From NCBI GenBank assembly GCA_963827605.1, contig CAWHBK010000004.1, forward strand, positions 496,001-560,000: a stretch of DNA of 64,000 nucleotides. The letters are read 5' to 3'. Under the pieces are notes generated by a model. It saw only the letters and a program-made list of their open reading frames with translations, was not told where the DNA came from and searched no databases. The first letter of the stretch is position 1, and the number at the start of each line of letters is the position of its first letter. The position numbers and the translations under genes are program-made. This DNA is from DSYU01 sp963827605 (lineage in GTDB: Bacteria > Chloroflexota > Anaerolineae > Anaerolineales > Anaerolineaceae). This document shows positions 45,264 through 54,777 of the stretch, piece by piece.

Positions 45264-46340
45264 ATGCTTCAGTTTATCATTCGACGTTTGCTTCTGCTCA
45301 TCCCTGTTCTCATTGGTATTTTGCTGGTTACGTTTGTCATCGTCCGCGCGATCCCCGGCGACCCTTGTAAGGCCATGCTGGGCGAGAAAGCCACCGCGGA
45401 AAAATGCAACGAGTTCCGCGAACGCTACGGTCTGAATGACAACGTAATGGTCCAGTTTGGCCGCTATATGGTTCAAATGGCTCAGGGCGACCTGGGAACT
45501 TCCATCCGCTTCTCGCGCCCGGTGGTGGACGTCATCGCCGAGCGGCTGCCGCTGACCATTGAGCTGACCATCGTGGCGATGATTTTTTCAACCGTGGTTG
45601 GGGTCAGCCTGGGCATTGTTTCCGCCCTGCGCCGGAACACGCTTGTGGATACCTTCACGATGATTATTGCCAATATCGGCGTATCCATGCCGGTGTTCTG
45701 GTTGGGCTTGCTGCTGGCGTACCTGTTTGCAATCACGCTCAAAGGTACGGCGATTTTCCCTGCCGCCTTCCGGGCGGTTTACCTCGGGTTATCCATCGTT
45801 CCCCTGGCGCGTTTATGGGGAATTGATAACCCGGTTGGCCTGCAGAAATTTGTGTTGAGCTTTCTGTCAAACTCGCTGCTGTTCAACTCGATCGCAACCG
45901 GCAACTGGCGCATGTTATGGGACGGACTGCGGCACCTGATCCTGCCGGCGGTCGCGGTCGGCACCATCCCCATGTCGATCACCGCCCGCATGACGCGTTC
46001 CAGCCTGCTGGAAGTGCTTGGGCTGGATTACATCCGCACCGCGCGCGCCAAGGGGCTGATCGCCCGCAAGGTGATCTCCAAACACGCCATGCGCAATGCG
46101 ATGATCCCCATCGTGACCATCATCGGCATCGAGACCGGCGGTCTGCTTTCTGGCGCGGTGCTGACCGAAACGGTTTTTGCCCTGCCGGGCGTGGGCACCA
46201 TGCTGGTGCAGTCGATCCAGGCCCGCGATTATCCGGTGGTGACCGGTTTTACCCTGATCATCGCGTTGATCTTTATCTTCGTCAACCTGATTGTTGACCT
46301 ATCGTACGCCTACCTCGACCCGCGCATCCGCCTGGAGTGA
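45264..46340 (+). CDS. Dpp/Opp-type ABC permease (DppB-like)
   Basis: 358-residue permease. It begins MLQFIIRRLLLLIPVLIGILLVTF, then VRAIPGDPCKAMLG, and has about seven helices. The EAA loop is YIRTARAKGLIARKVISKHAMRNAMIP and the end is DLSYAYLDPRIRLE, typical of DppB. It contains an insert between helices 3 and 4 (about residues 165-215). It works with the DppC-like permease and the permuted binding protein; no ATPase gene of the Dpp type is seen downstream in this window. Confidence 0.94.
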   Translation: MLQFIIRRLLLLIPVLIGILLVTFVIVRAIPGDPCKAMLGEKATAEKCNEFRERYGLNDNVMVQFGRYMVQMAQGDLGTSIRFSRPVVDVIAERLPLTIELTIVAMIFSTVVGVSLGIVSALRRNTLVDTFTMIIANIGVSMPVFWLGLLLAYLFAITLKGTAIFPAAFRAVYLGLSIVPLARLWGIDNPVGLQKFVLSFLSNSLLFNSIATGNWRMLWDGLRHLILPAVAVGTIPMSITARMTRSSLLEVLGLDYIRTARAKGLIARKVISKHAMRNAMIPIVTIIGIETGGLLSGAVLTETVFALPGVGTMLVQSIQARDYPVVTGFTLIIALIFIFVNLIVDLSYAYLDPRIRLE

Positions 46341-46343
46341 ACC

Positions 46344-47278
46344 ATGAGCTCACCTGCCCTTACCCTTACCAACGATAAAGCGTTTGAACGGATGTCGCCC
46401 ACTGCGGGAGGCGCTGCGCCGGCTGTTAAAGCACCGCTCCGCCCAGGTAGGCATGGTCATCCTGGGATTTATGATCCTGATCGCCATCTTTGCCCCGCTC
46501 ATCGCCCCGTACGACCCCACGGCCCGCCAGTTGGACACCAAACGGCGCGATACGCCCTGCATCCACCTGTCTGGGCTGCCCGGCGGCGAGATCAGAGCAC
46601 ATCTTTGGCATCGACGGCAACAGCCGCGACCTGTTCTCGCGGGTGATCTTCGGCTCGCGGTTAAGCCTGCAGGTCGGTCTGGCGACGATCAGCTTCGCCA
46701 TTGTCATCGGCGGGTTAATCGGCGCGGTAGCGGCTTATACCGGCGGCTGGCTGGATAACTTTTTGATGCGCATCATGGACGTGATGATGGCATTCCCCAG
46801 CCTGCTGCTGGCCATCGCCATCGTGGCGGTGCTGGGCACCGGTCTGATCAACGCGCTGCTGGCCATTGGGATTGTCTCGATCCCGCGTTACGCGCGCCTG
46901 GTGCGCTCGACCGTGCTGCAGGTGCGCGAGCTGGAATACGTGCAGGCCGCGCGCGCGCTGGGCGGTTCGGGCGTGCACGTGCTGTTCCTGCGCATCCTGC
47001 CCAATGCCATCACCCCGTTGATCGTACAGGGCACGCTGGGCATCGCCGGAGCCATCCTCGACGCGGCGGCGCTGTCCTTCCTGGGCCTGGGCGCGGAACC
47101 GCCCACCCCCGAGTGGGGTCTGATGCTGGGCGAGGAGCGCAACAGCGTTTTCAACGCCCCGCACCTGGTCTTCTTCCCCGGCCTGGCCATTATGCTAACC
47201 GTGCTGGCCTTCAACCTGCTCGGCGACGGGCTGCGCGACGCGCTCGACCCCCGCCTCAGAGGCAGTAACGTAGGGTAA
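46344..47278 (+). CDS. Dpp/Opp-type ABC permease (DppC-like), two frameshifts
   Basis: About 311 residues once repaired. The start is ATG 46344, three bases after the dppB-like stop. The first frame changes near 46402 (CCC run) to LREALRRLLKHRSAQVGMVILGFM. The second change, near 46595, leads to EHIFGIDGNSRDLFSRVIFGSRLSLQ. The rest is intact, with the EAA loop YVQAARALGGSGVHVLFLRILPN and ending DGLRDALDPRLRG. Both shifts are +1. All helices are present, so the gene is probably functional in the organism. Confidence 0.88.
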
Positions 47279-47286
47279 ATAAAAAC

Positions 47287-47323
47287 AAAGCGGTTCACGG
47301 CAAAAAATGCCGCGAACCGCTTT
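47287..47323 (+). terminator. Rho-independent terminator after the second Dpp-type operon
   Basis: AAAGCGGTTC.CGGCA pairs with TGCCG.GAACCGCTTT around an A-rich loop, with one internal mismatch, followed by TTTTGTT. Confidence 0.75.
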
Positions 47324-47519
47324 TGTTACGGAAGATTTTTTCCGCCTGCGCCGCGAACGCGGCGGCGGCAAGTACGGACTGGCCCCCGCCGGCCCCAAAT
47401 TTTTGGGCGGGGAACAGATTGGACGGAATCCTGCGCCTGATCGGTGCCTGGTGTGCCGATTGTGCTATCTTTCAGGGTTAAACATTCCGAAATCGCCCGG
47501 TTTGCCGCTTCTCCATCCC
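47324..47519. other. Gene-free part of the 47.3-47.95 kb gap
   Basis: The full gap between the two transporters is about 670 bp. This first part has no supported gene; a short open frame through 47307-47552 has no ribosome-binding site or recognisable product. The remainder holds the putative RNA and the leader of the amino-acid transporter. Confidence 0.5.
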
Positions 47520-47548
47520 TTGACGGATCGAGTCGGCTGTGATAAAAA
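47520..47548 (+). promoter_or_regulatory. Sigma-70-like promoter for a putative small RNA
   Basis: TTGACG (47520-47525), 17-base spacer, TAAAAA (47543-47548). Transcription would begin near 47555 and run to the terminator at 47714. Confidence 0.45.
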
Positions 47549-47554
47549 TTAGTG

Positions 47555-47714
47555 CAGAATGTACCCTTTCCTGGAGATTATCCGCGCTCGAAAGCATCCC
47601 CGACCTTCCCTTACAGGATCGGCCGTCTGCGCTTGAACGAACTCCGGTAACACTTCCACAGATCCACGATGACAAGCGACAGGACCTTTCCTTACGAGGG
47701 AAGGTCCTTTTTTT
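47555..47714 (+). ncRNA. Putative structured RNA or attenuator upstream of the amino-acid transporter
   Basis: About 160 nt between a promoter-like sequence and a hairpin with a T7 tail (47681-47714), with no reading frame of note. Pairings seen by eye: CTGGAG near 47571 with CTCCGG near 47642, and CCGACC near 47600 with GGATCGG near 47616. GACCTTCCCTTA (47602-47613) nearly repeats the 5' arm of the terminator (GACCTTTCCTTA), so both could pair with the 3' arm. That would suit a switch. It matches no riboswitch class I recognise. Confidence 0.4.
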
Positions 47715-47870
47715 CTACGTATCGCGGTACGTAGGAGAGAAACCATTCCAGCAGGAGGCGTGAAGTATGCCCGTTTGACCAGCAGACCGGTAGGGTTGAT
47801 CGTGCAGGACAAAATGGCTACACCATATTTGACAATTTTCATTATAATCCGCGGTAACGTTTGATTTTTG

Positions 47871-47890
47871 GGAGAAGGCCAGCCTTCTCC
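47871..47890 (+). promoter_or_regulatory. Leader hairpin of the amino-acid transporter operon
   Basis: GGAGAAGGC-CA-GCCTTCTCC, downstream of a TATAAT box (47843-47848) and 62 bases upstream of the binding-protein start. No good -35 box accompanies the TATAAT; a TTGACA lies only nine bases before it. Confidence 0.45.
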
Positions 47891-47951
47891 AATCGCCCAA
47901 TCCAATTCATTTTTCGTCAACGCTGTAAGATAACCCAGAGGAGAATAAGAG

Positions 47952-48707
47952 ATGAAACGCAAGTTGTTCCTGACCCTTTCCGTTGTTGTGGCTCTGAGCC
48001 TGCTGTTGGCCGCCTGCGCGGCTGGCGCCGGCGCGGGCGCCAAAGTGCGCGTCGCTACCGAAGCTGCCTATCCGCCCTTCGAAATGGTGGATGAAACCTC
48101 CAAAGCGCTCATCGGCTTCGATATTGACCTGATGAACGCCATTGCCAAAAAAGCGGGCTTCGCGGTCGATTACAAAAACACGCCCTTTGACTCGGTTCTG
48201 GCGGGCATTTCCACCTGCCAGTTCGACGCCGCCATTTCGGCCATCACCATCACCGAAGAACGCGCGAAGACGATGTCCTTCTCCAACCCCTACATCAACG
48301 CCGGACAGATCATTACCATCGCGGCCGATAACACCACCGTTACCAAACCCGAGGATCTGAAGGGCAAGCGCATTGGCGTGCAGCTGGGCACCACCGGTGA
48401 GATGGAAGCCAAGAAGATCGAAGGCGCCAACGTCAAACCCTTCGACACCGCCGACCTGGCCTTCCAGGAACTGATGAACGGGCAGGTAGACGGCGTCATC
48501 GTCGACGGCCCCACCACCCAGGTGTACGTTGACCGCAACAAGGATAAGATCAAGACCACCGGCGGCATGTTCACCGACGAGAATTACGGCATCGCGGTGT
48601 GCAAGAAAAACACCGACCTGCTGAACAAGATCAACACGGCCCTGGCCGATCTGGAAAAAGACGGCACCATCCGCAGCCTGCAGGAAAAGTGGCTGGCCCC
48701 GAAATAA
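47952..48707 (+). CDS. Family 3 polar amino-acid-binding lipoprotein
   Basis: 251 residues. GAGGAG lies upstream of ATG 47952. Signal peptide with lipobox LLLAAC, then directly the SBP_bac_3 fold: VRVATEAAYPPFEMVDE, LIGFDIDLMNAIAKKAG, FDAAISAITITEERAKTMSFSNPY, DLKGKRIGVQLGTTGE, DGVIVDGPTTQVYV and YGIAVCKKNTDLL. No long Pro/Thr linker, unlike the other binding proteins here. It feeds the permease and ATPase that follow. Ligand is probably a polar amino acid such as glutamine or arginine; not resolvable further. Confidence 0.95.
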   Translation: MKRKLFLTLSVVVALSLLLAACAAGAGAGAKVRVATEAAYPPFEMVDETSKALIGFDIDLMNAIAKKAGFAVDYKNTPFDSVLAGISTCQFDAAISAITITEERAKTMSFSNPYINAGQIITIAADNTTVTKPEDLKGKRIGVQLGTTGEMEAKKIEGANVKPFDTADLAFQELMNGQVDGVIVDGPTTQVYVDRNKDKIKTTGGMFTDENYGIAVCKKNTDLLNKINTALADLEKDGTIRSLQEKWLAPK

Positions 48708-48787
48708 CATTGTTTAAGGGTCGGGTGCGCCCGGCAGTAGCCGGGCGCACCCGGCATTTTTATTCCGATAGATAGGGAAAGACTGCG

Positions 48788-49617
48788 ATGGCGGAGCGTT
48801 TTTCGGAATTACCAAAAGACGAAATCACCCGAGACCAAACTAGAAACGCCGGGTATGGAGTTTGATCGCTGGTGGCTGCTGGTGTTCGCGGTCATCGCGA
48901 TGATCGCGATCCTTTCCATCAGCACGCCTGACCCGTACCGGCGCGCGCTATTTTTTGTATCGGATGGCATCATGATCAGCATCGGTGTTACCGCCATTGC
49001 CTTTGTCCTCACGGTTGTTCTTGGCCTGTTCGGCGGGTTAGGCCGGCTTTCGAAAAATAAGGTCATCAAGGGGATCGCCACGTTATACGTGGAAGTGATC
49101 CGCGGCATCCCGCTGATGGTGCAGCTCTTGTTCTGGTATTTTGCCTTCCCAGCCATCATTCAGGATTTGGGAGACAGGTTTCAATACGCGCCATTTCAGC
49201 ACTACTTTGCCAACCCGATTGCCATGGCAATCATGGGCCTGACGGTATGCTACGGCGCGTATATGAGCGAAATTTACCGGGCCGGGATCCAGAGCATCGC
49301 CAAGGGGCAGATGGAAGCGGCGCGCAGCCTGGGCATGTCACAGGTGCAGGCCATGCGCTATGTGATCCTGCCCCAGGCCTTCCGCGTGATCCTGCCGCCC
49401 GATGGGCAATGAGTTCATTTCGCTGCTCAAGGATTCGTCGCTGGTGAGCGTGGTGGCAGTGGCCGACCTGACCCGCCGCGGGCGTGAGTTTATGTCGCAG
49501 ACAGCCACGCCCATCGAAACCTGGACCATTGTGGCCCTGCTCTACCTGGTGATGACCATCCTCAGCGCGCGGGTGGTGAACTGGATCGAGCGGAAAACGA
49601 AGACCACGGAACGCTAG
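48788..49617 (+). CDS. Polar amino-acid ABC permease (GlnP/HisM-type), two frameshifts
   Basis: About 275 residues once repaired. ATG 48788 opens a frame that stops after 26 codons. A +1 change at a CCC run near 48830 restores ITETKLETPGMEFDRWWLLV, leading into five helices. Motifs: LGLFGGLGRLS, YVEVIRGIPLMVQLLFWYF, and the EAA-type loop KGQMEAARSLGMSQVQAMRYVILPQAFR. A second +1 change at CCC near 49398 restores ILPPMGNEFISLLKDSSLVS. The end NWIERKTK is normal. A frame starting at 48855 would omit the cytoplasmic N-terminus. Confidence 0.9.
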
Positions 49618-49642
49618 CAGGAACAGTCGCGGAGCGAACGCT

Positions 49643-50378
49643 ATGGCAGAACCAATTATTCATATCGAAAATAGTAACCAAAACCTTTGGAGCAGTCGAA
49701 GCGCTGAAAGGCGTCAGCCTGGATGTCGACAAAGGCGAGGTGGTGGTGATCATCGGGCCATCTGGGTCGGGCAAATCCACGCTGCTGCGCTGCATCAACC
49801 GGCTGGAGGAATTCGACGAGCGGGCAACATTATCGTGGACGGCATCCCGCTGGACACCGCGGAGAATATCAACGCGGTGCGCACCGAGGTGGGCATGGTG
49901 TTCCAGCAGTTCAACCTGTTCCCGCATCTCACCGTGCTGAAGAACATCACCCTGGCGCAGCAGGTGGTGCGCAAGCGCCCGGCGCAAGAAGCCGAAGCCA
50001 GAGCCATGCAGCTGCTGAACAAGGTAGGCATCCCGGAAAAGGCGCAATGCTTTCCCGCACCAGCTTTCCGGCGGGCAGCAGCAGCGCGTGGCGATTGCCC
50101 GCGCGCTGGCAATGGATCCCAAGATCATGCTGTTCGACGAGCCGACCAGCGCCCTCGACCCGGAGATGATCCAGGAAGTGCTGGATGTGATGCTTTCGCT
50201 GGCGAAAGAAGGCATGACCATGGTGGTGGTGTCGCACGAAATGGGCTTTGCCCGCGCCGCCGCCAACCGCGCCATCTTTATGGACGGCGGGCAGATTATC
50301 GAAGAGGCGACCCCCGAGGTGCTGTTCAGCAACCCAAGCCACGACCGGACAAAGTTGTTCTTGAGCAAGGTGCTGTAG
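49643..50378 (+). CDS. Polar amino-acid ABC ATPase (GlnQ-type), three frameshifts
   Basis: About 244 residues once repaired. Order: KTFGAVEALKGVSLDVDKGE, Walker A GPSGSGKSTLLRCINRLE, Q-loop MVFQQFNLFPHLTVLKN, signature LSGGQQQRVAIARALA, Walker B IMLFDEPTSALDPEM and HEMGFARAAANR. Frame changes: +1 at AAAA near 49670, -1 near 49822 (a GGGG run read as GGG), +1 at CCC near 50055. All ATPase motifs survive, so I regard the gene as intact in the organism. A hairpin terminator follows. Confidence 0.92.
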
Positions 50379-50417
50379 GGGAAGGGAAGTGGTTAAGGGT
50401 ATGGGTTAGAAATAAGG

Positions 50418-50452
50418 CGGCCTTCTGGTCTTGCGACCAGAAGGCCGTTTTT
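50418..50452 (+). terminator. Rho-independent terminator of the amino-acid transporter operon
   Basis: 13-bp perfect arms (50418-50430, 50435-50447) with loop TTGC, followed by TTTTTCTT. Confidence 0.88.
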
Positions 50453-50560
50453 CTTGGTGAGAGGGTAAACACTTCTGTTCCAACGAATTCGTGACTGCAA
50501 CGTTTGGCGTGAAACAGGTCGGGATGTGATGGATACCCTCGCCAATCCCCTCCCACCCAT

Positions 50561-50718
50561 GTGTAGCACAAGTGTAGCAAAGTGTAGCAAACCGAAAATT
50601 TTGCCTTCCGCGCACCGCTTTATTTTGAAAAAACCCCCATTTTGTACAACCATACCGCTATTTTTACCCCACTTTTTGCCCCTACAAGTGTAGCAAGTGT
50701 AGCGTAGCAAGTGTAGCA
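50561..50718. repeat. Two clusters of GTGTAGCA direct repeats
   Basis: GTGTAGCA occurs at 50561, 50572 and 50582 (spacing 10-11 bp, one helical turn), then again at 50688, 50697 (GTGTAGC), 50704 (GTAGCA) and 50711. The clusters lie about 100 bp apart in a 690-bp gene-free gap. The helical spacing resembles iterons or protein-binding arrays. Confidence 0.7.
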
Positions 50719-50789
50719 ATTCCCCATCCTATAAACCGTAGAAAATTCGCCTTTTTCTACAAATAAACCGTACCACGCGCTCTTTTTTG

Positions 50790-50960
50790 GAAAAACCCTG
50801 CTTTCGTAGGGCGGCCATCCCTGGCCGCCGTCCTGGTTGATTACGAAGAATTCTCGCTTACGCGAGCGGCGGCCAGGGATGGCGCGGAACAGTAGTTCCT
50901 GGCCCCACAAGAAAACGAAGCGCGCCTTAAAATGAAAGCGTTGAAAAGCCCTGCTTTCGC
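50790..50960. repeat. Composite palindromic repeat with GGAACAGTAGTTCC core
   Basis: GTAGGGCGGCCATCCCTGGC (about 50806-50826) is followed by an inverted partner GGCGGCCAGGGATGGC (about 50868-50883) and GGAAC-AGTA-GTTCC at 50886-50899. Near-identical short direct repeats CCCTGCTTTCG flank it (about 50796 and 50950). The elements match those at 12230-12546 and 36257. Confidence 0.75.
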
Positions 50961-51069
50961 GGGGATGGAAAATTGAAAGCGCCTCACTTTTGTTGTACAA
51001 TAGGTCTAACCAGATCATAACTGGCCCTTTTTCATTTTGTTATTTAGCAATTATACGGCGGAGGTTCCT

Positions 51070-53770
51070 ATGCAAGGAATTGGGGAGTGGGTGTTGGTAT
51101 TTGCACTGGCTGCGTCTTTGTTTGGGCCTGGCCCGGCGCAGCCAGCCGGTGCAGCATTGGACGCGGCATCCGCGAAAGCCATCCCCGCGCTGCTAGCATC
51201 GTCTGTGCTGCAGCTCACCCTCCCGACCGCCTGCCCGCAGGAGGTCTGCGCGGGCGGGCAGCGCATTGGCATGCGCTATGAGTTCGACTTGAATGGGGTG
51301 CCGTATGATGCCACCGGGCCAAACATCGTGGTATGCCTTTACGTGACTTCGGCTTGGAAGTATACTGAAGGGACCGGCGGGCTGAAAGGCGAGATCAGCG
51401 GGCAATCGTACGATCGCAGGCACGACCGATCTCGATTGTTTGGATTATTCACCTCCCGGCTACGACCTGTTAATTGCACGAGAAACCACACTTGCCCACG
51501 GGTACGCCCTTCGATGCGCTGCGCTTCGCGTTCCGCCTGGGGATCGACGATATTGATAGCGGGCGGCGTGGTAGCCCGCGTGTATGCTAAGAACGCGGCT
51601 AAATGGGAGCCGGTGTTTTCCGCGAATGCAAAGCTCGCCGGTGCTGACCATGGCCGACCCACCTTCCGCCGATCCGGTATATGTCGCGAATGATGCCGCC
51701 GCCTGTGGCTCGTATGCACCCTGTTATATCAACAGCGATAGCGAGGATCTGGAAAAGATCGGGATCGGCACCGGGCTGAAGGACGCAATCGATGCTTCGT
51801 TAGCTACCTTGAATACAAACATACTGGTGCTTGGGAACTACACCATCAACGCCGACACTGTGGTGGTCGATCAACCGGTAAGCATTGCCGGGGTGGGGAA
51901 CGCAAAAATCACCTATAGCGGGCCAAACAACTTGAGCGCCTGCCAGAATGGTATGCTGGATCTAAACGCGGCCGTTACCCTGAGCGGTTTGAACATCGAC
52001 GATGGAAACTGCACCACCGCCAACCGCGACCTGCTCTCCATCACCAGCGGCGACAGCGCCGATGTGGTCACCATCGAATCGAACAACCTGAGCGGCGGCA
52101 ATCATGCGATCTTTGTCGGCGGCAGTAATCTGGCTGAAATCGATGTGCGTTTCAATAACATCACCGGCAACGCCGGTCGCGCGATCCTTTTTGACCCCAC
52201 GGGCAGCTCTGTGCTGAACGCAACCGCCAACAACATAACCAATAACATGACCAGCAGCCCGGCCATCCCGCCGGTTGACTGCGTGGATCCGGCCGTCCGT
52301 AGGGCGGACCATAACTATTGGGGGGCCGCCGCGCCGGCGAATACAAACTGCACCATTGACCCGAACAAGCGCCTGGGCGCGCCCATCTTGCATAACCCAT
52401 CCGCGCCGGGCGTTCGCGCGAAAAAGGTTGAGGTTACTCCAAACAGAGCAGACGCTGCAGATGATTTCGGCAACCAGATCGCCTATTATCATCATGGCTC
52501 GGTGGCCGAAAATTTCTTTATTTATGTTGTCGACCATGGCTATATGACGGCATCCGGCCCGCCTTTTGGCGGCGAGAGCCCCAGCCCGTGCAGCGATTCC
52601 TGGGATGTGTTCCTTGCCGAGGGCGCGGTAGTAGCCAATACCAATAAGCTCGAACTTATCCTCAAGTATTATGATAAAGAGGGCAAGACGCCTGGCTGCC
52701 TGGCGGTGATCAATTCTACCCAGTACTGCGACCAGGACGTTGACCCCGGAGATTACCCGCTGTTTTGGCTGGACCCATCCGCCAGCCCCGTTACAAACTG
52801 GTGGAACCCGGTAGGCGCGCCGCCGGAAAAACTCGACACAGTCGACGGCCAGATTACGACATGCAATATCGCGGCCAACGAAATTAAGGTCTCCATCGAC
52901 AATACCGACAACCGGCCAAACCTGGCCGACCTGCACTATACGCCTTTTATGGTGGGCATTCCGGTGATCAAAAGCTTCAAACCGTTAGCCAGCAGCCAAA
53001 GCGTGCAGCTGGTTTGGGTTACGAATAACGAGCCGGATATCAGCGGGTTCTTCCTCCTGCGCGGAACAAGTGAAACAAACCTGGCGCCGATCAATGGAGA
53101 TATTATCCCCCACTCTGGCAACGCCTCCTCCGGCTATTCTTATTCTCGAACGGATTCCGGGCGGGTCAACGGGATAACGTATTATTATCGCCTGCAGGTG
53201 GTGCGCACAGACGGCTACTCGTTCTATTCCGCGATTGAACCGATCACCGTCAATGCGGCTACCGCGACCCCCATTCCGCCAACCCTGACTCCCACCCAGA
53301 TCCGGCCCTCGAACACGCCAGTTTTCACGCTGGTGCCGCCGCAAGATCCTACCCGGATCCCGGTCAAAACGAATACGCCCGCCAAGACCAAAACACCCAA
53401 CGCCACACTCATGGTTCTGCCAACCCTGACCAGTACCTTGAATATGTTAACCCCCGGCGCAGCCGAAACCCAGAACGCCTGGAACAGCACGCAGACCGCC
53501 GCTGCTTTTAGCGGGGAGGGTTCGTTCGGGACCGGCATCCCCGGTTCTGAAGGAACAATCGAACCAGACGGGCTGGACGGCACAGCAATCGCCATGGTCG
53601 GCAGCACTACACCGGACCTGAATTCCACTATCACGGCGGCGGAGGCGGTTGCCGGGCGGGAAAGCGGGGCGAAGTCATATCCCTGGTTGAGCCTGTTCCT
53701 GGGGCTGCTGACGGGCCTGGCGCTGGTTGGGGGAGCCGGCGGCTGGTGGTACTTTTCGGCCAGGAAGTAA
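51070..53770 (+). CDS. Surface-anchored beta-helix protein, multiple frameshifts
   Basis: About 900 codons in total. ATG 51070 follows GGAGG and encodes a signal peptide (WVLVFALAASLFG, cleavage near PAGAALD). Between about 51400 and 51640 at least three frame changes occur. Piecing the frames gives SPPGYDLLIARETTLAHGYA, FDALRFAFRLGIDDIDSG and VYAKNAAKWEPVF. From about 51660 the frame is clean: short parallel-beta-helix-like repeats (GLNIDDGNCT, IESNNLSGGNHAIFVG, VRFNNITGNAGRA, NATANNITNN), a fibronectin-type segment (KPLASSQSVQLVWVTNNEPDISGF), a Thr/Pro-rich stalk, and a C-terminal helix WLSLFLGLLTGLALVGGAGGWW. Either an error-dense region or a decaying gene. Confidence 0.75.
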
Positions 53771-53898
53771 ACAACAAACCTTACCTTCCTACCACCCGGA
53801 AACCGGCTAACAATTCAGGCGCATTTTTTGACTTTTGAACGCATTTGTGCTATTCTATGAACCTGTTGCGACCAGAAATCTTGCGGTGAGAAGGAAGT

Positions 53899-54777
53899 AT
53901 GCAGCGAGAACGCATCTCGGAAAACGTTTATTGGTTCCAAAGTGAAGTTTATGCCCAGGTAACCGCTGGGGCCGTGACAGGCCCGCAGTGGGCGGTGGTG
54001 ATCGATACATTGGCGCTGCCCGAGGAAACTCTGGCGATGCGTTCTTTTATCGAGGATGAACTTAACGTCCCCGTTCGCTACATCATCAATACCCATTATC
54101 ACGCGGATCATTCCTGGGGGAACTGTTTCTTTCCCGGCGCAACGATCCTATCCCATCACCTGACGCGCCAGATTATGGAAGAAAAAGGGCAGGCATCCCT
54201 GGAAGCGGCGCGCCGGCAGAACGGCTCTTTCCGCCAGGTAAAGCTGGTTTTACCCCACATGACGTTTTCGGACGGCAACCTGACTTTACGCGTGGGGAAG
54301 AAAAGTTTGGTACTCCAACCCACCCCAGGGCATTCACGAGATGGCATCTCCATACTTGTTGAGGAAGACCGCGTGCTTTTCGCGGGAGATGCTTTTATGC
54401 CGCTGCCGTACGTGGTGGACGGCAATTTTGACGATCTGGTGGCAACCATCAAAGCGATGGGCAAAATGGGTCTGGAGAACATTATTCAGGGGCACGGCGA
54501 TATTATCTTGCGGGGCGAGATAGAAGACGCGGTGAAAGAGAACCTGGCGTATCTCACCGCGGTGCGCAAAGCCGTCAAGAATGCGGCCAAAAAGCGCAAC
54601 CCGTTGGAAGCCCTGGCACTGATTGATGTAGAATCGTGCGGCAAAAGCCGCATTTATCTGGGCGGGCTGGCCGAAGACTTGCACAAACGCAACGTCCGCT
54701 ATCTTTACCGCCAGCTGGTAGCCGAAGAGGCTGAGGCGCAGGCGCAACAGCCGGCCCAACCCAGCCAGGAAATTTAG
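53899..54777 (+). CDS. MBL-fold metallo-hydrolase
   Basis: 292-residue soluble hydrolase. Metal ligands lie in NTHYHADHSWG (His66, His68, Asp70, His71), then TPGHSRDG, FAGDAF and QGHGDII. A C-terminal helical extension and a Gln/Ala/Pro-rich tail (QAQQPAQPSQ) follow. The family includes glyoxalase II-like and lactonase-like enzymes; the substrate cannot be told. It converges with plsY, the two stop codons being adjacent. Confidence 0.92.
   Translation: MQRERISENVYWFQSEVYAQVTAGAVTGPQWAVVIDTLALPEETLAMRSFIEDELNVPVRYIINTHYHADHSWGNCFFPGATILSHHLTRQIMEEKGQASLEAARRQNGSFRQVKLVLPHMTFSDGNLTLRVGKKSLVLQPTPGHSRDGISILVEEDRVLFAGDAFMPLPYVVDGNFDDLVATIKAMGKMGLENIIQGHGDIILRGEIEDAVKENLAYLTAVRKAVKNAAKKRNPLEALALIDVESCGKSRIYLGGLAEDLHKRNVRYLYRQLVAEEAEAQAQQPAQPSQEI

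Noticed and set aside
47828..47848. TTGACA and TATAAT as a promoter for the amino-acid transporter
   Set aside because: They are separated by only nine bases, too close for a sigma-70 promoter; only the TATAAT may be used.
44500..50378. Programmed ribosomal frameshifting as an explanation for split transporter genes
   Set aside because: Shifts occur at many unrelated sites in ordinary housekeeping-type families, are almost all +1, and are not accompanied by conserved slippery sites or pseudoknots.
50561..50718. CRISPR array
   Set aside because: Repeats are 7-9 bases with no unique spacers of CRISPR length, and no cas genes are present.
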